A stretch of 64,000 nucleotides of DNA from positions 4,823,501-4,887,500 of the forward strand of contig NZ_CP107783.1 in the NCBI RefSeq assembly GCF_036345255.1, written 5' to 3'. Shown here piece after piece: positions 34,743 through 42,895 of this stretch. Position 1 is the stretch's first letter, and every line of letters begins with the position of its first letter. A program made the position numbers and the translations under genes. The DNA comes from Streptomyces sp. NBC_00569 (GTDB taxonomy: Bacteria > Actinomycetota > Actinomycetes > Streptomycetales > Streptomycetaceae). The notes under the pieces are model-generated. The model was given only the letters and a program-made list of their open reading frames with translations. It did not search any database and had not been told where the DNA came from.

Positions 34743-36053
34743 ATGGGCGTGAAGAACGACGGCGGCCCCGACCGCCGCCACCGCCGTGCCAAGACCGAGC
34801 CCGAAATTCAGCGCAAGGTTAAGGAGTTGGAGCGGCAGCGTGACGAGGGACGCGCCGCTAAGGCGGGCCGCAAGCCGACCGTTGCCCCCCGGATGGGGAC
34901 CTACCTCACCGATATCGCGAGCCTGAAACTCAAGCCGCGATCGTTGGATGACTACTGGTCGAAGACGCGCAACGACATCATCCCGGGCGTCGGGAAGCAC
35001 CGGATCGACAAGTTGCAGCCGGAACACCTGGAACGGATGTACCGGGCGATGCTCGACGCCGGCCACGCCCCCTCGCACGTACTGAAGGTGCACCGCATCC
35101 TGTCGCGCGCCCTGAAGATTGCCCACCGGCGCCGAATGATCGTGGAGAACGTCGCCACCCTCGTGGACCCGCCAACGGTCGACGAGACCGAGGCGAATCC
35201 GTTCACGATGAACGAAGCGAAAGCGTTCCTTCTGGCCGCAGCGAAGCGCCCCAGGTTCATGCGATGGGTGGTCGGCGTCGGCATGGGATTCCGACAAGGC
35301 GAAACCCTGGGCCTGCGCTGGAAGTACGTCGACCTCGACGCGGAGCTGTTCCACCCTCAGTGGCAGCTCCAGCGCCTCACATGGCGGCATGGATGCGAGG
35401 ACCCGAAGAAGTGCGGTCGGCGCCTGCACCGGTTCGAGCCGTGCCCGCCGAATTGCACGACGCACCGGAACTACACGCGGGGGTGCCCGCAGCCCTGCGC
35501 AAAAGACTGCACGCGGCACGCGAGCGCGTGCCCGGAGCGTAAGAGCGGAGGTCTCGCCTTCACTCGCCCCAAGACCAAGAAGAGCCGGAACGAGGTGCCG
35601 ATCCCACCGCCGTTCATCCCTTACCTGCTTGAGCACAAGGCTCAACAGGACGAAGCCCGTCGCGCTGCGGCCGAGTTGTGGCAGGAGCACGACGCGGTGT
35701 TCACCCGCCCGGACGGCCGGCCGCTCGACCCCCGGGCGGACTGGGAGGAGTTCAAGGAGCTACTCGAAGAGGCGGGTATCAGTGACCGGCGCCTCTACGA
35801 CGGGAGCCGCCACACCGCGGGCACGATCCTGAACGAACTCGGGGTGGACATGCCGACGATTATGGAGATCCTCCGGCACACGCAGATCAGCCAAACGCGC
35901 CGCTACGTGAAGGGTCGGTCGAGCCTCCCGAAGGACGCGATGCGCCGCATCGGCGACGTCTTCATGCCCGAGCCGGAACCCACTACTGAGACCAGAACTG
36001 AGACCCTGGACAGCAAGACGGCCCGCGCCCGGCGTCGGCGCCGCGTCTGTTAA
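34743..36053 (+). CDS. int: Tyrosine-recombinase integrase with Cys-rich insertion
   Basis: A 436-residue site-specific recombinase. N-terminal AP2-like arm-binding region, a SAM-like core-binding domain near 60-145 (LDDYWSKTRNDIIPGVGKHR), and a catalytic domain from about 170. Catalytic residues: Arg184 (GMGFRQGETLGLRW), a lysine in RPKTKKSRNEVPIP, the second Arg in YDGSRHTAGTILNELG, His in ILRHTQISQ and the nucleophile Tyr388 (RRYVKG). Residues 218-263 form an insertion with eight cysteines, probably a zinc site. The histidine usually three residues before the second Arg is Asp here. Its stop abuts the right att repeat. Confidence 0.95.
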   Translation: MGVKNDGGPDRRHRRAKTEPEIQRKVKELERQRDEGRAAKAGRKPTVAPRMGTYLTDIASLKLKPRSLDDYWSKTRNDIIPGVGKHRIDKLQPEHLERMYRAMLDAGHAPSHVLKVHRILSRALKIAHRRRMIVENVATLVDPPTVDETEANPFTMNEAKAFLLAAAKRPRFMRWVVGVGMGFRQGETLGLRWKYVDLDAELFHPQWQLQRLTWRHGCEDPKKCGRRLHRFEPCPPNCTTHRNYTRGCPQPCAKDCTRHASACPERKSGGLAFTRPKTKKSRNEVPIPPPFIPYLLEHKAQQDEARRAAAELWQEHDAVFTRPDGRPLDPRADWEEFKELLEEAGISDRRLYDGSRHTAGTILNELGVDMPTIMEILRHTQISQTRRYVKGRSSLPKDAMRRIGDVFMPEPEPTTETRTETLDSKTARARRRRRVC

Positions 36054-36143
36054 AAGCAAAAGCCCCAGGTCACGGCGAGTGAGTCCTGGGGCTTCTACAG
36101 AGCCGCCTTCGGGATTCGAACCCGAGACCTACGCATTACGAGT
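36054..36143. repeat. Right attachment site (attR), 90-bp direct repeat
   Basis: Right copy of the 90-bp repeat, made of the tRNA terminator (36060-36094) and the 3' half of tRNA-Thr up to the anticodon loop (36101-36143). The tRNA continues intact to 36174 on this side. Confidence 0.95.
36060..36094 (-). terminator. tRNA-Thr terminator carried on the att core
   Basis: Arms AAGCCCCAGG and CCTGGGGCTT around a 15-base loop; on the minus strand it is followed by TTGCTTTTAA. It can also serve the integrase gene from the other side. The same hairpin exists in attL (32486-32520). Confidence 0.85.
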
Positions 36144-36174
36144 GCGTTGCTCTGGCCATCTGAGCTAAGGCGGC
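36101..36174 (-). tRNA. thrV: tRNA-Thr, anticodon CGU
   Basis: A 74-base gene: acceptor stem GCCGCCT/AGGCGGC, D-arm GCTCAGATGGCCAGAGC, anticodon stem ACGCA/TGCGT with loop CTCGTAA, T-arm TCGGG-TTCGAAT-CCCGA. CCA is not encoded. It reads threonine codon ACG. It is the integration target of the element at 32480-36143, which has rebuilt its 3' half. The gene symbol is arbitrary, as numbering differs between genomes. Confidence 0.95.
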
Positions 36175-36257
36175 GCGCCGTCTGCACCATGGTGCGGTCA
36201 GCAACGTCGCCAAGTCTACACAGTTTTCGGGGGTGCTCCGCACACCCCCTGCGGAGG

Positions 36258-36279
36258 CCCCGGGACGCGCGTCCCGGGG
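36258..36279. terminator. GC-rich palindrome downstream of the peptidase gene
   Basis: CCCCGGGACGC/GCGTCCCGGGG, eleven-bp arms with no spacer, 25 bp after the peptidase stop and about 85 bp upstream of the tRNA. Probably a factor-assisted terminator for the leftward peptidase gene. Confidence 0.55.
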
Positions 36280-36303
36280 AGTCGAAAAGTGCCCCCGCAC
36301 CCC

Positions 36304-37878
36304 TTATGAGCAGCGCTTTCCGTCATTGGGCGGGGTGCCGTCCAAGAGGTACGTGTTGATAGCGGAGTCGATACAGGCGCTGCCGCGGCCGTACGCGGTG
36401 TGGCCGTCGCCGACGTAGGTGAGGAGCGTGCCGGAGTCGAGCTGGCCGGCGAGGGCCTGCGCCCAGCGGTACGGGGTGGCCGGGTCGCGGGTCGTGCCGA
36501 CTACGACGATCGGGGCGGCGCCCTTCGCCTCGATACGGTGGGGCTCACCAGTCGCCTTCACCGGCCAGTACGTGCAGTTCAGCGCCAACCACGCGAAAGC
36601 GTCACCGAAGACCGGAGACGCCTTCTCGAAGGACGGCAGGGCCGCCTTCACGTCGTTGGGACTCTTGAAGGCCGGGGGCAGGTCGAGGCAGTTCACGGCC
36701 GCGTTGGCCGCCATCAGGTTCGCGTACGTGCCGTCGCCGCCGCGCTCGTAGTAGCTGTCGGAGAGGGCGAGCAGCCCCGCGCCGTCCTTGTTCTTGATCG
36801 CCGAGCTGAGCGCGGAGCGCAGCTGCGCCCACTCTCCCTCGTCGTACATCGCCGCGATCACGCCGGTCGTGGCGAGGGCCTCGCCGAGCTTGCGCCCCGA
36901 CGGGTCACCGGTGGGGATGGGGGTGCGGTCCAGTTCGGTGAAGAAGGACTTGAGGCGCCGGCTCGCGTCGGCGGCGCTCCCGGTGCCCAGGGGGCAGTCG
37001 GGATGCCGTACGCAGTCCTTCGCGAATGACTGGAACGCCGTCTCGAAGCCGGCCGTCTGGTCGCGGTTCATCTCCTTCGCCGACAGGGTCGGGTCCATCG
37101 CGCCGTCCAGGACCATGCGGCCGACCCGCTCCGGATAGAGCCCTGCGTAGGTCGCCCCGAGGAACGTGCCGTACGACGCCCCGACGTAGTTCAGCTTGTC
37201 GTCGCCGAGCGCCGCGCGCAGGATGTCCATGTCGCGGGCCGCCTCGATCGTGGAGACGTACGGGAGCACCTGGCCGGACTTCGACTCGCAGCCGGCCGCG
37301 TACTTCTTGAAGGCCGCCGACAGTTCGTTCGTCTCCGCCTGGTCGTCGGGCGTGACGTCGGTCTGCGTGAACGCGTCCATCTGCTTGCCGTCGAGGCACT
37401 CGACCGGTTCACTGCGGCCGACGCCTCGCGGGTCGACCGCGACCATGTCGTAGCGGGCGCGGACTGCCGCCGGGTAGCCGAGGGCGGCGTACGACTGGAG
37501 GTAGCTGATCGCCGAGCCGCCGGGTCCGCCGGGGTTGACCAGGAGCGAGCCGAGGCGCTTGCCCGGGCCGGTGGCCTTTTTGCGGGCAACAGCCAGCTTG
37601 ACGTCACCGGCGTCCGGCTTCGCGTAGTCCAGCGGCGCCTTCATCGTGGTGCATTCGAAGCCGGGGACGCCGCACTCGCGCCAGGTCAGCGACTGCCCGT
37701 AGTACGAGGACAGGTTGGCGGGGGTCGCCCTGGGCAGCGCGGCCAGCGAGACGTCCGTCGTGTGCGTGCTTCCCGAACTCCCTGGTGAGCAGGCGGACAT
37801 GAGGAGCCCGGCGGCGGCGAGCAGCGTTCCACAGGCCCGGAGGCCTCGGACGGGGGAATGATGACGCCTGAAGTACAT
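36304..37878 (-). CDS. Secreted alpha/beta-hydrolase, tripeptidyl aminopeptidase type
   Basis: A 524-residue lipoprotein-type peptidase. Signal with lipobox (LLAAAGLLMSACSPG), nucleophile elbow GASYGTFLGATYAG, oxyanion-side motif LLVNPGGPGGSAISYL, and the catalytic His in YVGDGHTAYGRGSACID. The C-terminal TAP-like domain is complete (SAINTYLLDGTPPNDGKRCS). Expected to trim tripeptides from extracellular proteins, as S. lividans Tap does. It is transcribed leftward, with holB ending 79 bp upstream. Confidence 0.94.
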   Translation of the reverse strand: MYFRRHHSPVRGLRACGTLLAAAGLLMSACSPGSSGSTHTTDVSLAALPRATPANLSSYYGQSLTWRECGVPGFECTTMKAPLDYAKPDAGDVKLAVARKKATGPGKRLGSLLVNPGGPGGSAISYLQSYAALGYPAAVRARYDMVAVDPRGVGRSEPVECLDGKQMDAFTQTDVTPDDQAETNELSAAFKKYAAGCESKSGQVLPYVSTIEAARDMDILRAALGDDKLNYVGASYGTFLGATYAGLYPERVGRMVLDGAMDPTLSAKEMNRDQTAGFETAFQSFAKDCVRHPDCPLGTGSAADASRRLKSFFTELDRTPIPTGDPSGRKLGEALATTGVIAAMYDEGEWAQLRSALSSAIKNKDGAGLLALSDSYYERGGDGTYANLMAANAAVNCLDLPPAFKSPNDVKAALPSFEKASPVFGDAFAWLALNCTYWPVKATGEPHRIEAKGAAPIVVVGTTRDPATPYRWAQALAGQLDSGTLLTYVGDGHTAYGRGSACIDSAINTYLLDGTPPNDGKRCS

Positions 37879-37957
37879 CAGCCGAGCGTAACCGGCCGCG
37901 ATCGGCCAGTCGCGGAGTGTGGCGACCGCGCCCCGTACGAGTTACCCGAAGGGCGTG

Positions 37958-39163
37958 TCAGCCCGCCCGCAGCGCCATCGTCATCGCCTCCACCGCGAGC
38001 AGCGGCGCCACATTGCGGTCGAGCGCGTCACGGCATTCGGCGATCGCCTCGATGCGGCGGAGCGTGGCCTCGGGCGAGGCCGCGCGGGCGAGGCGCTCCA
38101 GGGTGTCCTGCGCGTCGGTGTTCGCGAGGGCGACGCGGGAGCCGAGCTGCAGGGCGAGCACATCGCGGTAGAAGCCCGTGAGGTCCGTGAGCGCCAGGTC
38201 GAGGCTGTCTCGCTGCGTACGCGTTCTGCGGCGCTTCTGGCGGTCCTCCAGCTCCTTCATGGCACCCGCCGTGCCGCGCGGCATCCGGCTGCCGCTCTGT
38301 CCGCCGAGCGCCGCCTTCAGCTCCTCGGTCTCCTTGGTGTCGACCTCCTCGGCGAGCTGCTTGGTGTCCTCCGCAGCGGTGTCGATCAGCTCCTGGGCGG
38401 CCTTGAGACACCCGCCGATGTCGTCGACCCGCAGGGGCAGCTTCAGCACCGCCGCTCGGCGCGCCCGCGCGCGCGGGTCCGTGGCGAGGCGTCGCGCGCG
38501 GTCGATGTGGCCTTGCGTGGCGCGGGCCGCTTCGGCGGCGACCGCCGGCTCGATGCCGTCGCGTCGTACGAGCATGTCGGCCACCGCCTCGACCGCGGGT
38601 GTGCGCAGCGTCAGGTGGCGGCAGCGGGAGCGGATCGTGGGCAGCACGTCTTCGAGGGAGGGCGCGCAGAGCAGCCAGACGGTCCGCGGGGCGGGCTCCT
38701 CCACGGCCTTCAGAAGTACGTTCCCCGCGCCCTCCGTGAGGCGGTCCGCGTCTTCCAGGACGATGACCTGCCAGCGGCCCACGGCGGGCGACAGCTGAGC
38801 TCTGCGGACGAGCTCGCGGGTCTCCTTCACGCCGATGGAGAGCAGATCCGTACGGACGATCTCCACGTCGGCGTGCGTGCCGACGAGGCTCGTGTGACAG
38901 CCGTCGCAGAATCCGCAGCCGGGGGCTCCGCCCAGGGCGCGGTCCGGACTGACGCACTGGAGCGCTGCGGCGAACGCGCGCGCCGCCGTCGCCCGCCCCG
39001 CGCCGGGCGGACCGGTGAAGAGCCAGGCGTGCGTCATCTTGGAGGCCTCGGGCAGCGGTGCCTTCGTCGCCGTGGCCGTGACGAGCGCGTCGGCGTCCCG
39101 CGCGGCGGCGTCGAGCTGCGCGGCCACGCGCTCCTGACCCACCAGGTCGTCCCATACGGGCAT
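37958..39163 (-). CDS. holB: DNA polymerase III delta' subunit
   Basis: A 401-residue AAA+ clamp-loader subunit. The P-loop is GPPGAGRATAARAFA, with Arg in place of the catalytic Lys, as expected for the ATP-dead delta' subunit. A zinc module follows (PGCGFCDGCHTSLVG), then SRC-type sensor IRSRCRHLTLRTP. It begins MPVWDDLVGQERVAAQLDAA. It lies just downstream of tmk in the same direction, the standard actinobacterial order. Confidence 0.96.
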   Translation of the reverse strand: MPVWDDLVGQERVAAQLDAAARDADALVTATATKAPLPEASKMTHAWLFTGPPGAGRATAARAFAAALQCVSPDRALGGAPGCGFCDGCHTSLVGTHADVEIVRTDLLSIGVKETRELVRRAQLSPAVGRWQVIVLEDADRLTEGAGNVLLKAVEEPAPRTVWLLCAPSLEDVLPTIRSRCRHLTLRTPAVEAVADMLVRRDGIEPAVAAEAARATQGHIDRARRLATDPRARARRAAVLKLPLRVDDIGGCLKAAQELIDTAAEDTKQLAEEVDTKETEELKAALGGQSGSRMPRGTAGAMKELEDRQKRRRTRTQRDSLDLALTDLTGFYRDVLALQLGSRVALANTDAQDTLERLARAASPEATLRRIEAIAECRDALDRNVAPLLAVEAMTMALRAG

Positions 39164-39234
39164 GGACTACCGCCTCACCGTCGAACTCCGGCACTTCGCT
39201 CTACCGGATTCATTGTGCGGGACGCCACTGACAA

Positions 39235-39288
39235 CGCCGTCCGGCGACCGAGCCGGCGACCCACCCGGCGATCGGTCGCCGGACGGCG
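39235..39288. terminator. Long hairpin between tmk and holB
   Basis: Sixteen-bp perfect arms (CGCCGTCCGGCGACCG and its complement at 39273-39288) with a 22-base loop. It would limit read-through from tmk into holB. Confidence 0.75.
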
Positions 39289-39319
39289 ACAGGTCCCCGG
39301 CCGGCTCTGCGTCGGCTCC

Positions 39320-39373
39320 GGTCGACTCAGCGCCGCCCCGGTCGACTCAGCGCGCTCTGGTCGACTCAGCGCC
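39320..39373. repeat. Tandem repeat including the tmk stop codon
   Basis: GGTCGACTCAGCGC at 39320, 39340 and 39359. The copy at 39359 contains the tmk stop codon (39366-39368 on the minus strand); the other two lie downstream of the gene. Confidence 0.92.
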
Positions 39374-42300
39374 GCCCCCGGCGCCTGCCGCCCGTGCCCT
39401 CGTCGCCGTCGTCGTCGTGCCCGCCGAGCAGTTCGTCCGCCAGCGTCGGCAGGTCGTCCAGCGGGGTCTCCTCCGCCCAGTCGGGCCTCGGCCGCTGACG
39501 GGGCCGGCCCTCCTCGTCGACCTGGGGCAGCTCGCGCGTCCGGTCATTCGAACCATGACCGGCCCCAGCGCCCCCGGCCGACGGCGCCGAAGTCTGGCGC
39601 TCATCACGGAAGTACCCCGGCGGAACCCGATCCACCGACCCGCCCTTGCCAGCACCAGCACCAGCACCAGCACCGCTACCGACGGAGTCATCACGCACAG
39701 GCGGCAGCACCGCCGTCTCGTCGGCGGCCCCGGCCTGATGTGCGGGATTCGGCGGCATCGGCAGCTGAGTGGTCTCGTCGTTGTCCCCGCCCTGCCAAGC
39801 ACCACGCCCAGAACCAGCATCAGCACCAGAGGCAGGGGAAGAGGAAGCCCCGGCCCCGGAACCCGTGCCTTCGCCCCTGACCGGCGGCAGCACGGCCGTT
39901 TCGTCGGCCGCGCCACCCGTGGGATTCACCACGGGCGTGGGAACGGTGGTCTCGTTGTCGGCCCTCGAGGGCCGGTTGGCGCCCTCGGACCCGGCCCCAG
40001 ACACAGAAGCCGCCGCCGACTCGGACGCGGCCGAAGCCGCCGCAGCAGAGGCAGCCGCCGCGGACGCCGCCGCCAGCCGGCGGGCCTCCTCCGCCCGCAA
40101 CAGCGCCTCCTCCGCCTTGCGCTGCTTCTCCAGGCGTCGTTCCTCGGCCTCCGCGCGCAGGCGCGCCTCTTCCTCCGCCTGACGGCGGCGGCGCTCCTCC
40201 TCGGCGGCCCGGGTCTGTTCCTCGGCGAGGAGCCTGGCGCGCTCCTCCTCGGCACGACGCCGCGACTCCTCGGCGCGCTGGCGGGCCTCTTCGGCCTGGC
40301 GCTCGGCCTCGCGCCGCTGCGCCTCCTCCAGCTCGCGCTGCTTGCGCTCCTCCTCCTCGGCGCGCAGCTTGGCGAGCTGCGCCAGCCGCTCGCGCTCGAC
40401 GCGCTCCTCCTCGGCCTTGCGGGCAGCCTCGGCCTCGGCCTTCCTGCGGGCCTCCTCCTCGGCGGCCTTACGGGCCTCTTCCTGGGCCTTCACCTCGGCG
40501 TCGGAGAGCGGCAGCACCATGTCGAGCCGGTGCCGGACCACGGTCGTGACGGCTTCCGGCTCCTGGGCCGCGTCCACGACGAGGTAGCGGCCGGGGTCGG
40601 CGGCGGCGAGCGTGAGGAAACCGGAGCGCACGCGCGCGTGGAACTCGGCCGGCTCCGATTCGAGCCGGTCGGGCGCCTCCGTGAACCGCTCGCGGGCCGC
40701 CTGCGGGTCGACGTCGAGCAGGACGGTCAGGTGCGGTACGAGTCCGCCGGTGGCCCAGCGGTTGATGCGGGCGACCTCGGTCGGCGACAGGTCGCGGCCG
40801 GCGCCCTGGTAGGCGACGGACGAGTCGATGTAACGGTCGGAGATGACGACGGCGCCGCGCTCGAGAGCGGGCCGTACGACGGTGTCCACGTGCTCCGCGC
40901 GGTCGGCGGCGTACAGGAGGGCCTCGGCGCGGTGCGAGAGTCCGGCCGACGACACGTCGAGGAGGATCGAGCGCAGCCGCTTGCCGACCGGGGTCGCGCC
41001 GGGTTCACGCGTGACGACGACCTCGTGGCCCTTGTCGCGGATCCACTCGGCGAGCGCCTCGGCCTGGGTCGACTTCCCGGCGCCGTCACCGCCCTCCAGG
41101 GCGATGAAGAAGCCGGTGGCGGCGGGCGCCTGCGCCGGATCGTTCCCGCCCAGCAACGCGTCACGCAGGTCGTGCCGCAGGGGCACTCCGCTGCGGTCGT
41201 CGGCCTTGGCGAGTACGAGGGCGGCCACGGGCAGCAGCAGGGCGCCGACGAGCATCAGCGTGAAGGCGGCGCCGCCGTGCGCGAACACGAACTTGCCGTT
41301 GACCAGCCGGTGCGGGCCGATCGCGGCCGCGAGCAGAGGCGCGGCGACGGCGGCGACCGCGATGGACACGCGGACGACGGCCTGGAGGTGCTCGGTCGTG
41401 CGGGCGCGCCGGTAGTCCTCGGACTCCTGGTCCAGGAGAGTGTGCCCGGTGTTGGCGGCGATGCCCGCGGTGACGCCGGCGAGGGTGACGATCAGCAGGA
41501 CGCTGGTGACGTCCGGGACCAGGCCGGCGGCGAGCAGGGCGATGCCGGTCAGGGCGATCGCCAGCGCGAGGAGCCTGCGGCGCGACAGCGACGGCAGCAC
41601 GGAGGGCGCCGAGCGGATGCCGACGACCGTGCCGCCGGTGAGCCCCAGCACGAGCAGCCCGAACATCACCGGGCCGCCGGACAGGTCCTTGGCGTGCAGT
41701 ACGGAGACGGCGACGGCCGCCGAGATCGCCCCGGCGACGGCGGCGCAGGCGAGGACGAGGAGCGGGATGGCTCCCGTGCGTCCCTTGTCGACACCGCTGC
41801 CGGTCTTGGGGCGGCGCAGGCCCTCGAGCGGCGACCGCGCGCGCGGGGTCTGCGTGTCGGGCAGTTCGAGGAAGAAGACGACGGAGAGCGAGGCGGCGAA
41901 CAGACCGGCCGCCACGTAGGAGGCGAGCGCGGCCTGGTGCAGCCCGAACCAGTCGACCCCGGCCCCGATCAGGTTCCCCACGAGAGTGACGACGACGAGC
42001 GCGGCGGCCGCGAGAGGCAGCGCCACGAAACCGGTGCGCAGCGAGAGGCGCCGCAGTGCGTCCATGTGGTCGGGCAACGGGCGTACGGCCGCACCTTCGA
42101 GCGGCGGGGCGGGCAGCAGCGCGGGCGCCGCGCTCTCGCCCGACACGGTCCAGAAGCGTTCGGCGACGCCGGCCACGAAGGCGGTGACGAGCAGGACCGC
42201 CAGCGCGTTGTCCGGGGTCCAGTCGATCCACAGGGGCGCGACGATGAGGAGCGCGGCCCGCACGCCGTCCGCGCCGACCATCGTCCAGCGCCGGTCGAGG

Positions 42301-42638
42301 GGGCCGTCCTTGGAGGTCAGCGACGTGAGCGGGCCGAGGAGTACGGCTCCGAAGAGCAGCGTCGACAGGACGCGCGCGCCGAACACGGCGGCGACGGCGA
42401 AGGCCACGCCCCGGTACCCGCCCCCGAACGAGCCCTCGGAGACGGCTGCCTGAAGGGCCAGCACCACGAGCACAAGGAGACCGAGCGCGTCACCGATGCC
42501 GCCCACGAGTTGGGCGCTCCACAGTCGTTTCAGCTGCGGCACCCGCAGCAGGGCGCGGACTGCGCGCTCCCGGGAATCTGCGACCAGGGCGTCGTCGGGG
42601 GCCGGATTCTTGGCCGTTGGCTGCTCGGCTCGCGTCAT
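39366..42638 (-). CDS. tmk: dTMP kinase fused to an MFS-like membrane domain
   Basis: A 1090-residue protein. Residues 30-490 are an MFS-like region of about twelve hydrophobic segments (LKRLWSAQLVGGIGDALGLL). Residues 510-715 are thymidylate kinase, with P-loop ALEGGDGAGKSTQAEALAEW (Lys522), the DR(Y/H) motif VVISDRYIDSSVAYQGAGRD and a lid segment. Residues 716-890 form a long Glu/Arg/Ala coiled coil, and the rest is a disordered, Gly/Ala/Asp-rich tail. It makes dTDP for DNA synthesis. The fusion is characteristic of Streptomyces; E. coli Tmk has only 213 residues. Confidence 0.95.
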   Translation of the reverse strand: MTRAEQPTAKNPAPDDALVADSRERAVRALLRVPQLKRLWSAQLVGGIGDALGLLVLVVLALQAAVSEGSFGGGYRGVAFAVAAVFGARVLSTLLFGAVLLGPLTSLTSKDGPLDRRWTMVGADGVRAALLIVAPLWIDWTPDNALAVLLVTAFVAGVAERFWTVSGESAAPALLPAPPLEGAAVRPLPDHMDALRRLSLRTGFVALPLAAAALVVVTLVGNLIGAGVDWFGLHQAALASYVAAGLFAASLSVVFFLELPDTQTPRARSPLEGLRRPKTGSGVDKGRTGAIPLLVLACAAVAGAISAAVAVSVLHAKDLSGGPVMFGLLVLGLTGGTVVGIRSAPSVLPSLSRRRLLALAIALTGIALLAAGLVPDVTSVLLIVTLAGVTAGIAANTGHTLLDQESEDYRRARTTEHLQAVVRVSIAVAAVAAPLLAAAIGPHRLVNGKFVFAHGGAAFTLMLVGALLLPVAALVLAKADDRSGVPLRHDLRDALLGGNDPAQAPAATGFFIALEGGDGAGKSTQAEALAEWIRDKGHEVVVTREPGATPVGKRLRSILLDVSSAGLSHRAEALLYAADRAEHVDTVVRPALERGAVVISDRYIDSSVAYQGAGRDLSPTEVARINRWATGGLVPHLTVLLDVDPQAARERFTEAPDRLESEPAEFHARVRSGFLTLAAADPGRYLVVDAAQEPEAVTTVVRHRLDMVLPLSDAEVKAQEEARKAAEEEARRKAEAEAARKAEEERVERERLAQLAKLRAEEEERKQRELEEAQRREAERQAEEARQRAEESRRRAEEERARLLAEEQTRAAEEERRRRQAEEEARLRAEAEERRLEKQRKAEEALLRAEEARRLAAASAAAASAAAASAASESAAASVSGAGSEGANRPSRADNETTVPTPVVNPTGGAADETAVLPPVRGEGTGSGAGASSSPASGADAGSGRGAWQGGDNDETTQLPMPPNPAHQAGAADETAVLPPVRDDSVGSGAGAGAGAGKGGSVDRVPPGYFRDERQTSAPSAGGAGAGHGSNDRTRELPQVDEEGRPRQRPRPDWAEETPLDDLPTLADELLGGHDDDGDEGTGGRRRGRR

Positions 42639-42686
42639 TCGTCCAGCCTATCCGGACCCACTGACTCCCCGAAGGTCCACCCGAAC

Positions 42687-42722
42687 ATACGGCCGCCGGG
42701 GCACTTGCCCCGGCGGCCGTAT
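42687..42722. terminator. Strong terminator between topA and tmk
   Basis: Sixteen-bp perfect arms (ATACGGCCGCCGGGGC and its complement) around ACTT. It lies in the 251-bp gap downstream of topA; the rest of the gap is a 15-bp repeat and the tmk promoter region. Confidence 0.88.
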
Positions 42723-42805
42723 GACATTCACGCGCGCGTGCACACTCCCGTGTGCGTACTCCTCCGTAGAAGGCTCCCCTTGAAGGGCCTCCGTGACGGA
42801 CGACC

Positions 42806-42895
42806 GCAGGAGGAGGGACTGCAGGAGGAGGGACTGCAGGAGGAGGGACTGCAGGAGGAGGGACTGCAGGAGGAGGGACTACAGGAGGACTACTC
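42806..42895. repeat. 15-bp tandem repeat downstream of topA, running into its stop codon
   Basis: Five perfect copies of GCAGGAGGAGGGACT (42806-42880), then a degenerate sixth (42881-42895) that contains the topA stop codon (42890-42892). Confidence 0.95.

Larger units (their letters stand above)
32480..36143. mobile_element. Small integrative element inserted in tRNA-Thr(CGU)
   Basis: About 3.6 kb between 90-bp direct repeats, with a tyrosine integrase gene ending one base before the right repeat and an excisionase gene ahead of it. Cargo is limited: a small hypothetical protein, a small secreted peptide and a broken reading frame. No replication, transfer or phage structural gene is seen, so it may be a shrunken relative of pSAM2-like elements or a satellite that depends on other elements to move. 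The intact tRNA gene is rebuilt at the right end. Confidence 0.9.
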
